The notes under the pieces are model-generated. The model saw only the letters and a list, made by a program, of their open reading frames with translations. It ran no database searches and was not told the origin of the DNA. This document shows, piece by piece, positions 25,103 through 37,210 of a DNA stretch of 64,000 nucleotides (position 1 is the stretch's first letter; each line of letters begins with the position of its first letter). A program made the position numbers and the translations under genes. Origin of the DNA: Lathyrus oleraceus (lineage: Eukaryota > Streptophyta > Magnoliopsida > Fabales > Fabaceae); contig NC_066582.1 of NCBI RefSeq assembly GCF_024323335.1, forward strand, positions 90,392,944-90,456,943, written 5' to 3'.

Positions 25103-25878
25103 ATTTTGGCAAAATTCACATACACATGTTTTGACTGAAACCCTAATTTTGGGTCAACTACCCAAGAACCTAATTCACTCATTTTTTATGATTTTGAGGT
25201 GGGACAAAGTGCATTGGAAAGTTTGAGATGTCTACTTAAATTGTTATGTTGGACAAAATTTCATAATTCAAAAATAAACACATGTCATAATACAAAACAT
25301 TATAGGCCACATAACAATTGAAATGTCAAAGAGTCCAAGTTCAGGTGCCCATACCTTTCTAAAAACAAATGCAAATGATGAAAACTTTTAGTCCAAATTC
25401 ATTGTATTGAAAATATGTACAACTTTTATGTTGAAGGTTTTGTCATTTTAGGGTTTTATCATTCAAACAAAAGGGCTTGAAGTTGGTCCCTTTTGGCAAA
25501 ATTCACATACACATGTTTTGACAGAAACCCTAATTTTGGGTCAAGTTCGCAAGGACCTAACTCACTCATTTTTAATTATCTTGAGGTGGGACCAAGTGCA
25601 TTGCAAAATTTGAGATGTCTAATTCAAATGTTATGTTGGACAAAATTTCATAATTCTAAAAGAAACACATGGGATAATGCAAAACATTATAGGTCAGATA
25701 ACAGTTGAAAAACTCAGTAGTCCAACTTCAACTGCCGATAACGTTCTCATAAAAAATCCAAATGATGCAAAATTTATGTCCAAATTCATTGTCTTGAAAA
25801 GATATACAACTCTAATGTTGGAGGTTTTGCCATTTGAGGCTTTTATAAGGGAGTCGCCAATTGAATTGGCGCCTCCTC
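25103..25878. repeat. 388 bp tandem duplication of the inner right TIR
   Basis: TTTTGGCAAAATTCACATAC begins both copies (25103 and 25491). The first copy (25103-25490) is clearly more diverged from the left TIR than the second, so only the outer copy acts as the terminal repeat. Confidence 0.75.
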
Positions 25879-26082
25879 TTAAAAATTACACATAGGCGCC
25901 AATTGGATTGGCTAGGGCACCTGCCCTAGCCAATCCAATTGGCGCCTCCCTTTAAGTTTTAAGAGGAGTCGCCAATCCAATTGGTGACACCTCCTAAAAA
26001 TGGGGTAGATTGGGAATTTTTTTGAAACGTGGGGTATTTTGGGATTTTTTTCGAAAAACTGGGTTATCTCGGTAAAAAAACC
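25516..26082 (-). repeat. Right terminal inverted repeat of the Mutator-like element
   Basis: Mirror of the left repeat. It includes the palindrome 25854-25987 and ends at GGTAAAAAAACC immediately before the TSD. Confidence 0.85.
25854..25987. repeat. Palindrome in the right TIR
   Basis: Arms pair around CTAGGGCACCTGCCCTAG. Same architecture as the left copy, with different substitutions, including GAGTCGCCAATTGAATTGG against CCAATCCAATTGGTGAC. Confidence 0.88.
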
Positions 26083-26091
26083 ACATTATGG

Positions 26092-27170
26092 ATCCTCCAC
26101 TGAATTCCAACCTCTTTATTTTAATCAAAACTACTTTCTAAATAATTTTTTAATCACAAAAGTATAGGTTTTGTGGACTAACCAAAAGAGATAGGATCTC
26201 TTTTTTTCAAGTTTTTTTTAGTATCTTACTCGTGCCAAAATATAGGCATAATAAACCATTTCATAAGTCGAATTCATTTTACAATAATTCTAATCATATC
26301 AATATAGTTTTTAAAAAAATTCATCATTCTTTATAGGGATGTATTTTGATGGGGTAAATTCAATAAATCTAGTAAAAGTCACCTAAACCAATCCCAAAAA
26401 ATTGTTTGAAATGATTTATTGGGTGAACACGCTTTTAAAATATGCAAAACTATTCAAAATGATTGAGTTAGGGATAATCTCACACCCAATCCACAAAACT
26501 CATGAGTTATTGAATATTTCTTTTCTCTTTTTTATAAATTCATGACGGATGAGTTTGATGTTTTTAATTTTGGTTGCTTCTGTTACAACCTTTTTAACAT
26601 CTTTTATTTTGTTAGTAATGATTTTAATTTATTTAGGATGCAACACTTTGATTATTTTGATGCTAATTCTTGAAAGTTGTAAGTATTTTATATAATTCTA
26701 GATATTACACTAATGTAACTTTAGTTCTTGCAAATATTTTTTTGATGAATTTTATTGTGCATTGAGACATTTGATGTTTTAAAAAATAATGATAATAGGT
26801 TAAACTATTTATTAAGAATAACGGTGATACATCATTTATAATTAATTAAGGAAGAATTTTTTTTTGGATAATCTACTATCTAACCCAATCCAACCCATAA
26901 ATGTGGGGTTTTATCCAATTAGATCCAATGATATAATGAGTGGTTATTTTACCTCAATCAAACTGGTGTACCTTGTATGGTTTGAGTCGTAGTTTTGGTT
27001 AAATTTAATCCAAACTGACTAACGTAGACTCCTAAATCTCTATATCATTAAAAATACTATAAATAAATAAAAAATTTGAAACTCTATTTTTTTAATATTT
27101 TAATTTAAATTTAAAGTAAAGACATATCAATAGAGTGTCAATTCAATTAATAATTTCACATTGATGTAAA
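26092..27170. other. AT-rich DNA, no gene seen
   Basis: No open frame or domain supported. CCCAATCCA / CCCAATCCAACCCATAA phrases (26480, 26885) resemble ends of decayed hAT-type MITEs, but no paired termini were confirmed. Confidence 0.4.
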
Positions 27171-28500
27171 TTTTGGAGGTGAAATATTTTCGATCGATGA
27201 TAGGATATCAGACACAATATTGAAACAATGTGTATGACAATAATATGTTGTAACAAGAGTATAAACACGTAAAATAAATAGCACACGTAATTATTAACAC
27301 AGTTCGATGCAAAATCACATAGTCTGAAGGGCATATCTCCAATAAAAGGAAATTCACTCAATAGTCAATATTATATGACAGTCTCATCTGAACTCTCCCA
27401 GTTCAGTGCTCTTTCCTTATACTACCTATGAACTTTAATTCATACGGCCCTAAATGTGAGACCCCTCCTCTCTCACTTTCACTCAAACAGTCTCCCACCC
27501 AAGTGTTCGTACAATTACATAAATATATATAGTGATGAATCACAATTACAATACAAATACTTTATCCTCCAAACTTAGAAAGATAATCCATACTAGAGTA
27601 ATACAAACCCAAAACAAAAGGCATAGTGAAAATTTCAAATTCCAAGCTTCAAAATACAAGGTTTGAGTCTTCACGAGAGGTAGAACACCTCTTTAAATAG
27701 CAATAGTTGTCCATCATAACAATCCAATAGGATTTTGGTGTGAATGCATCTAGATTCCAAAAAGATCACAAAATATCAATCTTTATAATGTCAATTGTGA
27801 ATCTTGATTAATATCACATATAATTAAATCTTTATTTGATATAAATAGGAATTTCAATCTCTTGGAAAAGGATTCAAAAAAAATATTTTCCACAGAAGAA
27901 TGCGCTTTAACATAAATTATTGCATTATAACCAAGAGATTAAATCCCTTAAAAACATACGCGTTGAGTAAGAATGTCGAGACATGATGTCTTGCATTATA
28001 ATCTCTTTCTTAACATGTTTCCTACAACAATTGTTCCATGAAGAATCTTGAGACAAAAGTCTCACATAACGTCATAACATCTTGCTTAACATGTTACATA
28101 TAAAGTTTTCCTAAACACATGTAATAACAAACTCCCCCTTTTGGCCAATTTTTAAGCAAATTAACAACATGCAAGATGTTATGCACATCCTTACCGACAA
28201 CCTTCTAGTTTCGTTCTCTAAAGTCTCAACAATTTTAAAGAACAAATAAAGATAACAAACATAGCAGGGCAAATTACATTCGATAACAGTAGAGCATTAA
28301 ATGAACATGCAAACATGTTATTTATAGATCATAATAGACATGGAAAACAACAAAACATAGAATAAATAAACGTGCTTACTCCCTCTATTTGTCTGAAAGG
28401 GACAAAGTGAGGAGATTATTTGATCCAGAAGGGCATACAAAACAAGGAACATATTATCTGGCCCGTATAGGGGCAACAAAAATCTCTATATAACATAATA
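27170..28500 (-). mobile_element. Partial copia-type element: 3' LTR, polypurine tract and 3' end
   Basis: Minus-oriented relative of the complete copia-type element at 30644-37210. From about 27230, ACACGTAATTATTAACACAGTTCG parallels ACAGGTAATTATTAACCCAGTTCGG at 30997, in the same order with the following blocks. The LTR ends at 28129 (..AACA) and is followed by AACTCCCCCTTTTGGCC, the reverse of the polypurine tract, exactly as at 31963. Internal sequence to about 28500 is non-coding. The left LTR boundary is approximate and no 5' half exists; it is cut by the next element. Confidence 0.6.
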
Positions 28501-28501
28501 T

Positions 28502-30179
28502 TTGTTGGGTGATGAAGAATTCTCGACAAGTGTACCGATATTGTCGAAGTAATAAAAAGATCAAATCCATAAGGGATGCCTCCAAGCAAGACAAAATGTG
28601 TGCAATTTGGAAAAACTAGTAAGGGGAGGGGGGGGGGGTTCAAGTTTCAGTGTGAAAAGTAAGTAACGAGTAAACAGTGTCACGAAAGCGGTCAAGTTGT
28701 GTTGTAGAATCCCCTATTCCTCTCTTGTTGATGTTTGATACCATGTATGAATTATCTAGTCACTATAACCTCATGGTAAGCTAACAAAACCGTTATAGCC
28801 GATCCCTCACGAAATAACTCATTAACCACTACCAGGAGCTTTCTATTCCTAGTCTGCCAACGTAAGCAAGGTTAGGTGATGTATAAAACATTAATTCTAC
28901 ATGTCACTACTCAAGATCTCCTATCCTTATTCAACAAGCGTAAGTACAACAATTGCCCTAGGTCTAACACATAGAGTAGTGGTCAGTATTCCCTATGTGC
29001 CAAAAATCAGATAAAAAGAGTATCTCACATAAAAAGCATTATGAACAAGAAAGAATTGAATAAAATTATAGATCAATAGATTCATACCGTGATTAAATCA
29101 ACATAGAATCCAACAATTAAGAAACAGGTTATTCATAACACAATCTAACCTAGAAGAATTTAGTTATTTATAATGTAACTAAAAATACCATAATTGATAA
29201 ACAATGGTAACATAATAAGTCCCTTAAAGAGATGGCCTCAAACGACTTCAAATGCTCCAAAAATCACCACTTGTGCACTCTAGTTCGTGCTTCAATGTCC
29301 TAAAATTTCGACCCTTGTGAAAGTGCTGAAAAACCTCTTTTAAAGGCGTCAGAATAGACCAGAACGCATTAAAAAAAGGCCCAGAAAAGTGACCAACACG
29401 CACATGATATACGACATCGCGCGTGTGATACAACTTTTAATACCATATCACGTGCGTGATGATTGATGTGATTATTTCCGAAGCTTTACTCATTTTTGCT
29501 CCTTTTTTCACTCAAATTTTCACTAAGTCCATAATTGGCATATTTAGTTATTTTTCCTTCATTCTTTGGTCATTTTTCCTCAAATTTGCTCTACTTTCAC
29601 TTGTTTTGCTTCGATTCTTTTACTAAATATATGCAATGACGGACTGTTATCATAACCCCAAACTTGAATCGTTGCTTGTCCTCAAGTAACTCTCCTGCAA
29701 CTGCACATTTCAACAGACAACAAGTTGCGGAATAACAATCGAACATCACCATATTAAATATTTATTTTACCGTACAATGGTTCTAGCTCCCAACTTCTAT
29801 TCGGAGAATTCGAGAAACATCCTCAACATTGACGAGTTATTAACTTATCTCTCATCTCACTATAACTCACTCAATGGATAGTGTGATCTCTTAATCAACA
29901 TGAAAAATCAATTAAACTTAGCTGGATCATGTCCTAATATAGTTAATCATAGAAATCACAACATACACGTTATAAGACTTTTCAGGTTGTAACTTGCCTT
30001 ATGTTAGGATAGGATATTTTTAGGAAAGTAGGGTTAAATCTTTGGAGTTAGGTTCCCAGCTCTCCTTCTATCATCATACTTTTATTTTCTCATTCATTTT
30101 TTTTAAAGTGTCTTTTTCCACTTCTTTTCACAACATTTTTTTTGAAATTTTGGACCATTTTCTCTAGTACCCCAACCCC
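28502..30179 (-). mobile_element. Partial Athila-type gypsy element: 3' LTR and adjoining internal end
   Basis: On the minus strand, ACTTGAGGACAAGCAACG then AGTTTGGGGT (a polypurine tract) leads into an LTR that starts TGATAACAGTCCGTCATTGC (from 29651 leftward), the layout seen at the 3' end of Athila-like elements. At about 28535 the LTR-like text contains GACAAGTGTACCGATATTG, common in legume gypsy LTRs. The left end (28502) is a guess. The internal part is cut at 30179 by insertion of the host Ogre element. No coding sequence is seen. Confidence 0.55.
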
Positions 30180-30643
30180 TGTAGCGGGGTATTCGTTACC
30201 ATTAGAGATATTGACTAAATCCAAGGTAAACCATACAAGTCGAGTCGCCACCACACTTCTATTTATCCAAAGGAATGGTTAGAAAGCGAACAAAAACCTA
30301 AAAGTTTTAACAAAAACTAGTAAAAGAGAAACAAAGATCTGGGTAAGGGGGTTGGTTATATAATGGGAAGGTGTTAGGCACCCAAAGCATCCTAGGTACT
30401 CCTAGGGACCCCTTTTCATACTTGTTGTAAAGGTTGTTGTTTTTGTGAAATTTTTGTTTGTGCAAACATGATTGAAGAGATGAGAGGAGAATATACAAGT
30501 TTATTTACATTTTTGTGTTTGGATGGATAAACCGATTGCCTACGTACCATCTTAAAAAAGATTAGGATCAAAACCTCGTAGTTCGGGGTAAAAATCTCAA
30601 AACATGAGTTGGTGACTTGATTGGTCCAAAAGCCTTAAGGTCT

Positions 30644-31962
30644 TGAAATTCTGGTATAGTCAGAGTTCAGATGTTCTACACGAAGTCATGACATCTGATC
30701 CAACAATATTACTAATACAACAAGATATTTATACAAATTAAATTTCAGTACTGATATGCACACATTCACAGATGTCACGACATCTGCTACTATATCACCA
30801 TAGTATGGAAGAACACCCAGTTTTGTCCATTTGGTACAAAGACACAGCAGAGATCAACCACAACACTTACTTCTGTTGAGCCTGCATAGTTATCAGCATG
30901 ATGTCTCAACATTGATTTGAACATCACCTGTTACAGCATTACAGGTTTACCTTATTTTATAACAGACAAAGTTATAACATGCAGAAGGTAAAAACACAGG
31001 TAATTATTAACCCAGTTCGGTGCAACATCACCTACTCTGGGGGCATACCAAGCCAGGAAGAAGATCCACTATCAGCAGTATTAATTCAGAGTTAAACTCG
31101 TCGTTTACAACTCTTCACTTAATCCCTACCCAATGCAATCTATACCTAGGCACTCCTAGATAGAAACCTCCAGTTTCCATTCCTATCACTACAATTACCA
31201 TGTAATGCTTAGATAACTTGAACATGCTTCACAGCTTCGTTCAAGAACATAACCACTCTTGCCTACAGGCTTTGAGTTACAAATAATCTCATGCTTTCAA
31301 GCACTGAGAAACACCTGGTAACCTTCCCACAGGTTGGGAGGTTTACCTCACACACACCCTTAATTTTTACATTGTTTGAGGCTTACAAAATTTAGGTTAT
31401 AATCTGTTATTTATAACCTAAACACCCAACTGGGCTTAGACATCTTGAAAACCCTAAATCTATTTTCCAATCAAATCTTTTTATAACAGCTGTATAGATC
31501 TCCTTGGAAAATAAGTAAATCTGGTTGTAATCCATGATTGAATGCGCCAGCTAGCCATATCTTCAATCATCCAAAGATTGCCATTAATTGGGCAATCACA
31601 AAACACCAGACATTTATACTGAATGTTCTGTGTACAGGATGTCATGACATCGGGTCTGACATCCTGGAAAAATCCTGCATAATCCAATTTCCTTTATAGC
31701 AGGTACAACCATATCAGATACCCTGACAATGTGTATGTCATCTGAAATAATCCTTCATGAGCATGTCTTCCATAAAAGCTCCAGCAGGTACAACCAATAT
31801 CAGAAGCCTTGTCATTGTATGTGGCATTCTGAAACAATCCTGCTTGTATATGATCTTTAACTCCAACAGGTACACAGGATATCTTATGTTAAGACATCAC
31901 ACAGGACATCTTGTGAACACTCTTTGTTTTACCAAAATTGCTTCCAACACTTAGAATCAACA
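30644..31962 (-). repeat. 3' LTR of the copia-type element
   Basis: 1319 bp direct copy of 35890-37210. It contains several GATGTC..GACATC inverted motifs, including GATGTCATGACATC at 31638-31651. Confidence 0.9.
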
Positions 31963-31977
31963 AACTCCCCCTTTGGC
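31963..31977 (-). promoter_or_regulatory. Polypurine tract of the copia-type element
   Basis: Minus strand GCCAAAGGGGGAGTT directly abuts the 3' LTR and would prime plus-strand DNA synthesis. Similar G-rich tracts recur at about 32130, 32225 and 32468. Confidence 0.8.
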
Positions 31978-34900
31978 AAATTTTGGCTAAAACATATATC
32001 TGTCCTTTTTGTTCACAAGGCAAACTATCAGTAGTTAAACCACATAACAGTAGTTTAATCAGCAGCAGAAGCAAAAAACAATTACTAGCTATGGCTACTA
32101 GTAATACACATATGCACAAGGGTACTTCTCCTCCCCCTAAATTTGTGCAACAATCAACAGAATTACTAGTTATGGATGCAACTAGTAAGACACACAAACG
32201 CACAATGCACAAGGGTACTTCTTCTCCCCCTAAATTTGTGCATGCAACAAACATAACAGCTACTGACCTCCAGTACCTGTACCAGCCAGGATGTCATACT
32301 GACATCTGCTTCAACATCAACACTTGTGCATCATATCAGACATCCTGTTTGACATCTGTAAACAGAAAAAGATTTTGTTGTAGCACCTGTGCACTTCTTT
32401 CAATAATAGATGTCCTTCTGTCCAGCCACATACAACTTCCACAACAGCTTCCATATCAAGCACTTCTCCCCCTTTTTAGTCAAAATTGACCAAAGGTGAC
32501 CAATTAGACAAAATAAATGTCTATTAGCCTAGCAGAGAATGTTAGAACAGATGTTATAACATTAAACATGTTAAAACAAAATATTCAGGAAGTACACACC
32601 ACATCCATATTTCCTTATGACTGTAAGTTTCAGAAGGAAATAACAATATTGTCTAAGGAAATGTCATGACATCCGGTCAGACATTCTTCTGCTCACTCAG
32701 CCTTGACACACACCACATCATCCCAATAACTAACACGGTGCCATATCTTGTTATCTGAGAACACATAGACCACAAGCTTGATGATTAGTTGCAGTGCAAA
32801 GACAGAACTCCCCGTGTCATGAACAACCAACTCTCCTCTTGAAACATGGAGATCACACATGAACATATCCAACACCCCAAGGTTGGACCTTCACTAACTT
32901 CCTGATTTAACGAGAACCCAGACCACTTGATGAATGGGAAACATAAGACGCATCTTCATGTCTTCAAGAGCACACCCTCTGTTCAACCCTCTTGGCTGAA
33001 CACATCCATACTCTGTGTCAATCTCTCTTCTAACCAGAACAGAAAACTACTTCACACCATGCTCTAACTTGAGTTAGGACATCCTTCACAACATAACACC
33101 ATCTGATAATCTTCAGCTATCACTGAGTCATTAGCTTGATCCACAAGAAATCAGACACAAATGAGGACATATACATTCTCATCCCATTACAAGAGATAGT
33201 CTTCCATATATAGCTCAACACACCTTCCACAAGCTCCAAGAGATGACTAGACAACACCTCCTTTTGTCTTCAACTTACTACTTTTCTGCTCAAGGTAAGT
33301 TGTCTCAGACCTTCCTCAAGAATAATCAGCTGCCATAAGTTGATTGTCTTGATCCTTCGAACTCACTTCTGAGATAGACCAAATGCCACTGGTTGATTAC
33401 CTCCTTCATGAATCCTCATATGAAAAAGTCAAATGCCATTCTTTTGACCTCTCCACGTTTATCAGACTTCTCCCAAAGATATTCTGACCTTCCAAGTGAG
33501 ACTTGAACTTCAAGCTACATGTTGAACAAAACTTAGATTTTCTAAGACATGAACATGTAACATCCTCTCTATCCAGCAACTCCAGAGAACTGCAACGAGA
33601 ACGACCTTTTTGAAGTATCCAATCTACAACCCTGTAGACCCTTCTATCTCAAGTTGATGTGCCACTTCACCAACTAAGATTCTGATGTTGAACCAAATGT
33701 CATAACATTGTGTTTTGACATCTAGCTGTTGAATTCAGCTCCTTCTTCTACCACTTGAAAGAACTTCCTTCCTTCACAGAACAAGAGTTCAATGTTCTCA
33801 TAGACTTGATTGTGGAACCAAGTTTGAGTAAACATCCCCCATCCTGCAGGTCTGCAGTTAAGTCATCCAAGCTCACACCTTGATGAATCCCTGCTTCTTC
33901 TCCAAAGACATCAGACACTCTGATGCATGAGTCTTCAGAAGGACCAGTTAGAACCTATCCCTTCAGCTATACCAAGGATTCCACTTCCTAAAGCAAATTT
34001 GTTTCCATGATGTCAAGACCGCTGCCACTTGTTCTTGACTCCAGAGTGTGCATTAGCTAATGCACTTCCTTTCCTAGATCAGAAGTGAACTGATCCAAGT
34101 AACCACCATCAGGACTATGATGTTTTCTTCTTCTTATACACACCAAGGCTGAACATGTTTCTTGCCAGGAAACCTTTTCAGAGATCATCTGCTTTTGCTG
34201 CCACCAAAGTGATAGATCATAAACCAATGTATTATCCTTCCTGTGATTCTGCACAGGGTCTTGAAGACAAGATGTTTCAACATCTTTTAAAAACATCAGT
34301 TATCTTGAGCTCCAAGGATAATCAATTAAATACTTGTACTTGGCACAAGTAGACATTGATCTTAAATCCTTTCCCAATTTTCCTTTCAGATACTTCCACC
34401 ATAAGAATACTTTGAGAATACTCTTCTTGTGTCAACATCTTCTGCTTGCAAGCACCTCAACAGTTTTGAGAGTCTTTCCAGATTAAATTCTCCCTTAGGA
34501 ATGAGAGGGATGAATCCTACCTTGCAAATGTGTCACCCAACAACCAGAACCCATGTGACACAGGTCAACAGCCAACCAGACCCTAGGCTTACCAAACGTG
34601 AGGAGGTTAACCAAAACTCCCCCTCAAATTGACAATCATAGAAACTTCACACCAATATCCATGCATTGTACACAAATGACTCAACATGACATACATCACC
34701 CCTATCGGTGGCAATTAGCTCTATGAGTTATACCTATACATACTCCAATCACACCAATCAGACTCCAGCTGACCATAAGTACTGGTGAAAGAAAACAACA
34801 CCCGTCAATGGTAGCTATGCATTGCCAGAGCATACTACCTCAACCAATCTCTGAATCTTCATATTCTCACTCCTTGAAAGACTTGTCACTTCTGAGCGTG

Positions 34901-35875
34901 GTGTTTGAATAACTGGATTCATGGTCCTAATCCTCTCAAATGAAATATCAATCAGGTTACCCCAGTATTGACTTCTAACATCCAGGGGACTTGTCTTCCA
35001 ACACAACATAGTACTCTAGGGAACAACTATCCAATCCTGATCAATCTATAGGAATAAGACAGACAGCAGGAAATTGCACCATGTCACCTCTCAACCAGCT
35101 TCACTTCTAGAGATCAGACGTCTATAAGTGACCTTCTTGAGCACACATACAGTTGACCCTACCCTTGTCAACTTAGCACACACAGATGTCTCCTCTTCCA
35201 GGTCAGGAGTAGGTTCTAAACGAAAGTATCCCTTTGTTTGGCACCTAAACACATTTGCTCTTCAACCAGTACCTGCATACTTGTTGAACAACATGTTCTA
35301 ACATCACATGGAACATTAGTTCCACCTCCTTGGAACAAAACCCTCCTTGAAAGTCTTCAAGGTCTTCATATACACTTCCCAAGAGAGTAAAAGAATCAGT
35401 GATCAGGTGATTCTTACCATCCTGAAGCGAGAACATCATGATGAGTGGACTTGAGGAGACTCAAGTATCTTTGACATCTTCAGTAGATTATGATGAAATC
35501 TTGAATACAGCAGCCTTTCATCCACATGAGGGGAAACTACATCAGAGTTTAAGTTTTTCCAGGTATTATGCAGCGGAAATCATAATACAACTCAACCTAT
35601 GAACAAACACTTCACTAGATCAGCCTCCAAGATCATACCAAGATTGAATAGGATTCAATACTAGCAGAGTTGTCCCATACAACGGCCAATTGCCAACCTC
35701 CAGAGACAGGTACACACCGTTCCTGTCATGAATAGTCCATCCACCTATTTCAAGGGACCATTCAGGGAAATCACAGAACCTTCCATAGGTTCCAGCATCA
35801 GTACTAACATAACTCCTTGCAAGATACCAAAAAGTATCACCCATGGATCTCATCCAAAAATAGAACAGGATGCCT

Positions 35876-35887
35876 GCTCTGATACCA
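35876..35887 (-). promoter_or_regulatory. Primer-binding site (initiator tRNA-Met type)
   Basis: Minus strand TGGTATCAGAGC, complementary to the 3' end of plant initiator tRNA-Met and the classical copia PBS. It is separated from the 5' LTR by two bases. Confidence 0.92.
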
Positions 35888-35889
35888 AT

Positions 35890-37210
35890 TGAAATTCTGG
35901 TATAGTCAGAGTTCAGATGTTCTACACGAAGTCATGACATCTGATCCAACAATATTACTAATACAATAAGATATTTATAAAAATTACATTCCAGTACTGA
36001 TATGCACACATTCACAAATGTCACGACATCTGCCACTATATCACCATAGTATGGAAGAACACCCAGTTCTGTCCATCTGGTACAAAGACACAACAGAGGT
36101 CAACCACATCACTTACTTCTGTTGAGCCTGCACAGTTATCAGCATGATGTCTCAACATTGATTTGAACATTACCTGTTACAGCATTACAGGTTTACCTTA
36201 TTTTATAACAGACAGAATTATAACGTGCAGAAGGTAAAAACACAGGTAATTGTTAACCCAGTTCGGTGCAACATCACCTACTCTGGGGGCATACTAAGCC
36301 AGGAAGAAGATCCACTATCAGCAGTATTAATTCAGAGTTAAACTCCCCCGTTTACAACTCTTCACTTAATCCCTACCCAATGAAATCTATACCTAGGCAC
36401 TCCTAGATAGAAACCTCCAGTTTCCATTCCTATCACTACAATTACCATGTAATTCTTAGATAACTTGAACATGCTTCACAGCTTCGTTCAAGAACATAAC
36501 CACTCTTGCCTACAGGCTTTGAGTTACAAATAATCTCATGCTTTCAAGCACTGAGAAACACCTGGTAACCTTCCCACAGGTTGGGAGGTTTACCTCACAC
36601 ACCCCCCTAATTTTTACATTGTTTGAGGCTTACAAAAACTAGGTTATAATCTGCTATTTATAACCTAAACACCCAACTGGGCTTGGACATCTTGAAAACC
36701 CTAAATCTATTTTCCAATCAAATCTTTTTATAACAGCTGTATAGATCTCCTTGGAAAATAAGTAAATTTGGTTGTAATCCATGATTGAATACGCCAACTA
36801 GCCATATCTTCAATCATCCAAAGATTGCAATTAATTGTGCAATCACAAAACACCAGACATTCATACTGAATGTTCTGTGTACAGGATGTCGTGACATCGG
36901 GTCTGACATCCTGGAAAAATCCTGCATAATCCAATTTCCTTTTATAGTAGGTACAGCCATATCAGATACCATGACAATGTGTATGTCATCTGAAACAATC
37001 CTGCATGAGCATGTGTTCCATAAAAGCTCCAGCAGGTACAACCAATATCAGAAGCCTTGTCATTGTATGTGGCATTCTGAAACAATCCTGCTTGTGTATG
37101 ATCTTTAACTCCAGCAGGTACATAGGATATCTTATGTTAAGACATCACACAGGACATCTTGTGAACACTCTTTGTTTTACCAAAATTGCTGCCAACACTT
37201 AGAATCAACA
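35890..37210 (-). repeat. 5' LTR of the copia-type element
   Basis: 1321 bp, adjacent to the primer-binding site on the minus strand. It differs from the other LTR by scattered single-base changes, so insertion is fairly recent. Confidence 0.9.

Larger units (their letters stand above)
23456..26082. mobile_element. Complete Mutator-like element with long terminal inverted repeats
   Basis: A 2627 bp element flanked by the perfect 9 bp duplication ACATTATGG (23447-23455 and 26083-26091), the TSD size of Mutator-like elements. Its ends are long inverted repeats of about 570 bp (23456-24026 and 25516-26082) that start GGTTTTTT..ACCGAGATAACCC. Each holds a 130 bp palindrome. There is no transposase; the interior carries only a plant-mobile-domain gene tail. 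It is therefore non-autonomous, a Pack-MULE-like or PMD-carrying MULE. The right arm has an extra 388 bp tandem copy of its inner part. Confidence 0.88.
31963..35889 (-). other. Non-coding interior of the copia-type element
   Basis: No gag, protease, integrase or RT text on either strand. A unit of about 75 bp containing ATGCACAAGGGTACTTCT and CCCCCTAAATTTGTGCA is duplicated (about 32087-32157 and 32160-32247). GACATC and GTCATGAC motifs recur throughout, and CCTTCC/CTTCTCC-rich tracts dominate. Confidence 0.7.
30644..37210 (-). mobile_element. Complete non-autonomous copia-type LTR element
   Basis: A 6567 bp element with 5 bp TSD GGTCT (30639-30643 and 37211-37215). LTRs are 30644-31962 (1319 bp) and 35890-37210 (1321 bp), start TGAAATTCTGG, end AATCAACA, and are near-identical by eye. 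The primer-binding site TGGTATCAGAGC (initiator tRNA-Met) lies 2 bp inside the right LTR on the minus strand, so the right LTR is the 5' one. The polypurine tract lies next to the left LTR. The 3.9 kb interior has no gag or pol domain and no frame above about 80 codons, so it is LARD-like and needs enzymes in trans. Confidence 0.9.

Noticed and set aside
28621..28640. G-rich run as a polypurine tract
   Set aside because: Not next to a recognisable LTR edge; probably simple sequence.
32087..32489. Frame of 183 codons on the plus strand in the copia-type element
   Set aside because: It is antisense to the element, spans a duplicated non-coding unit and has no domain.
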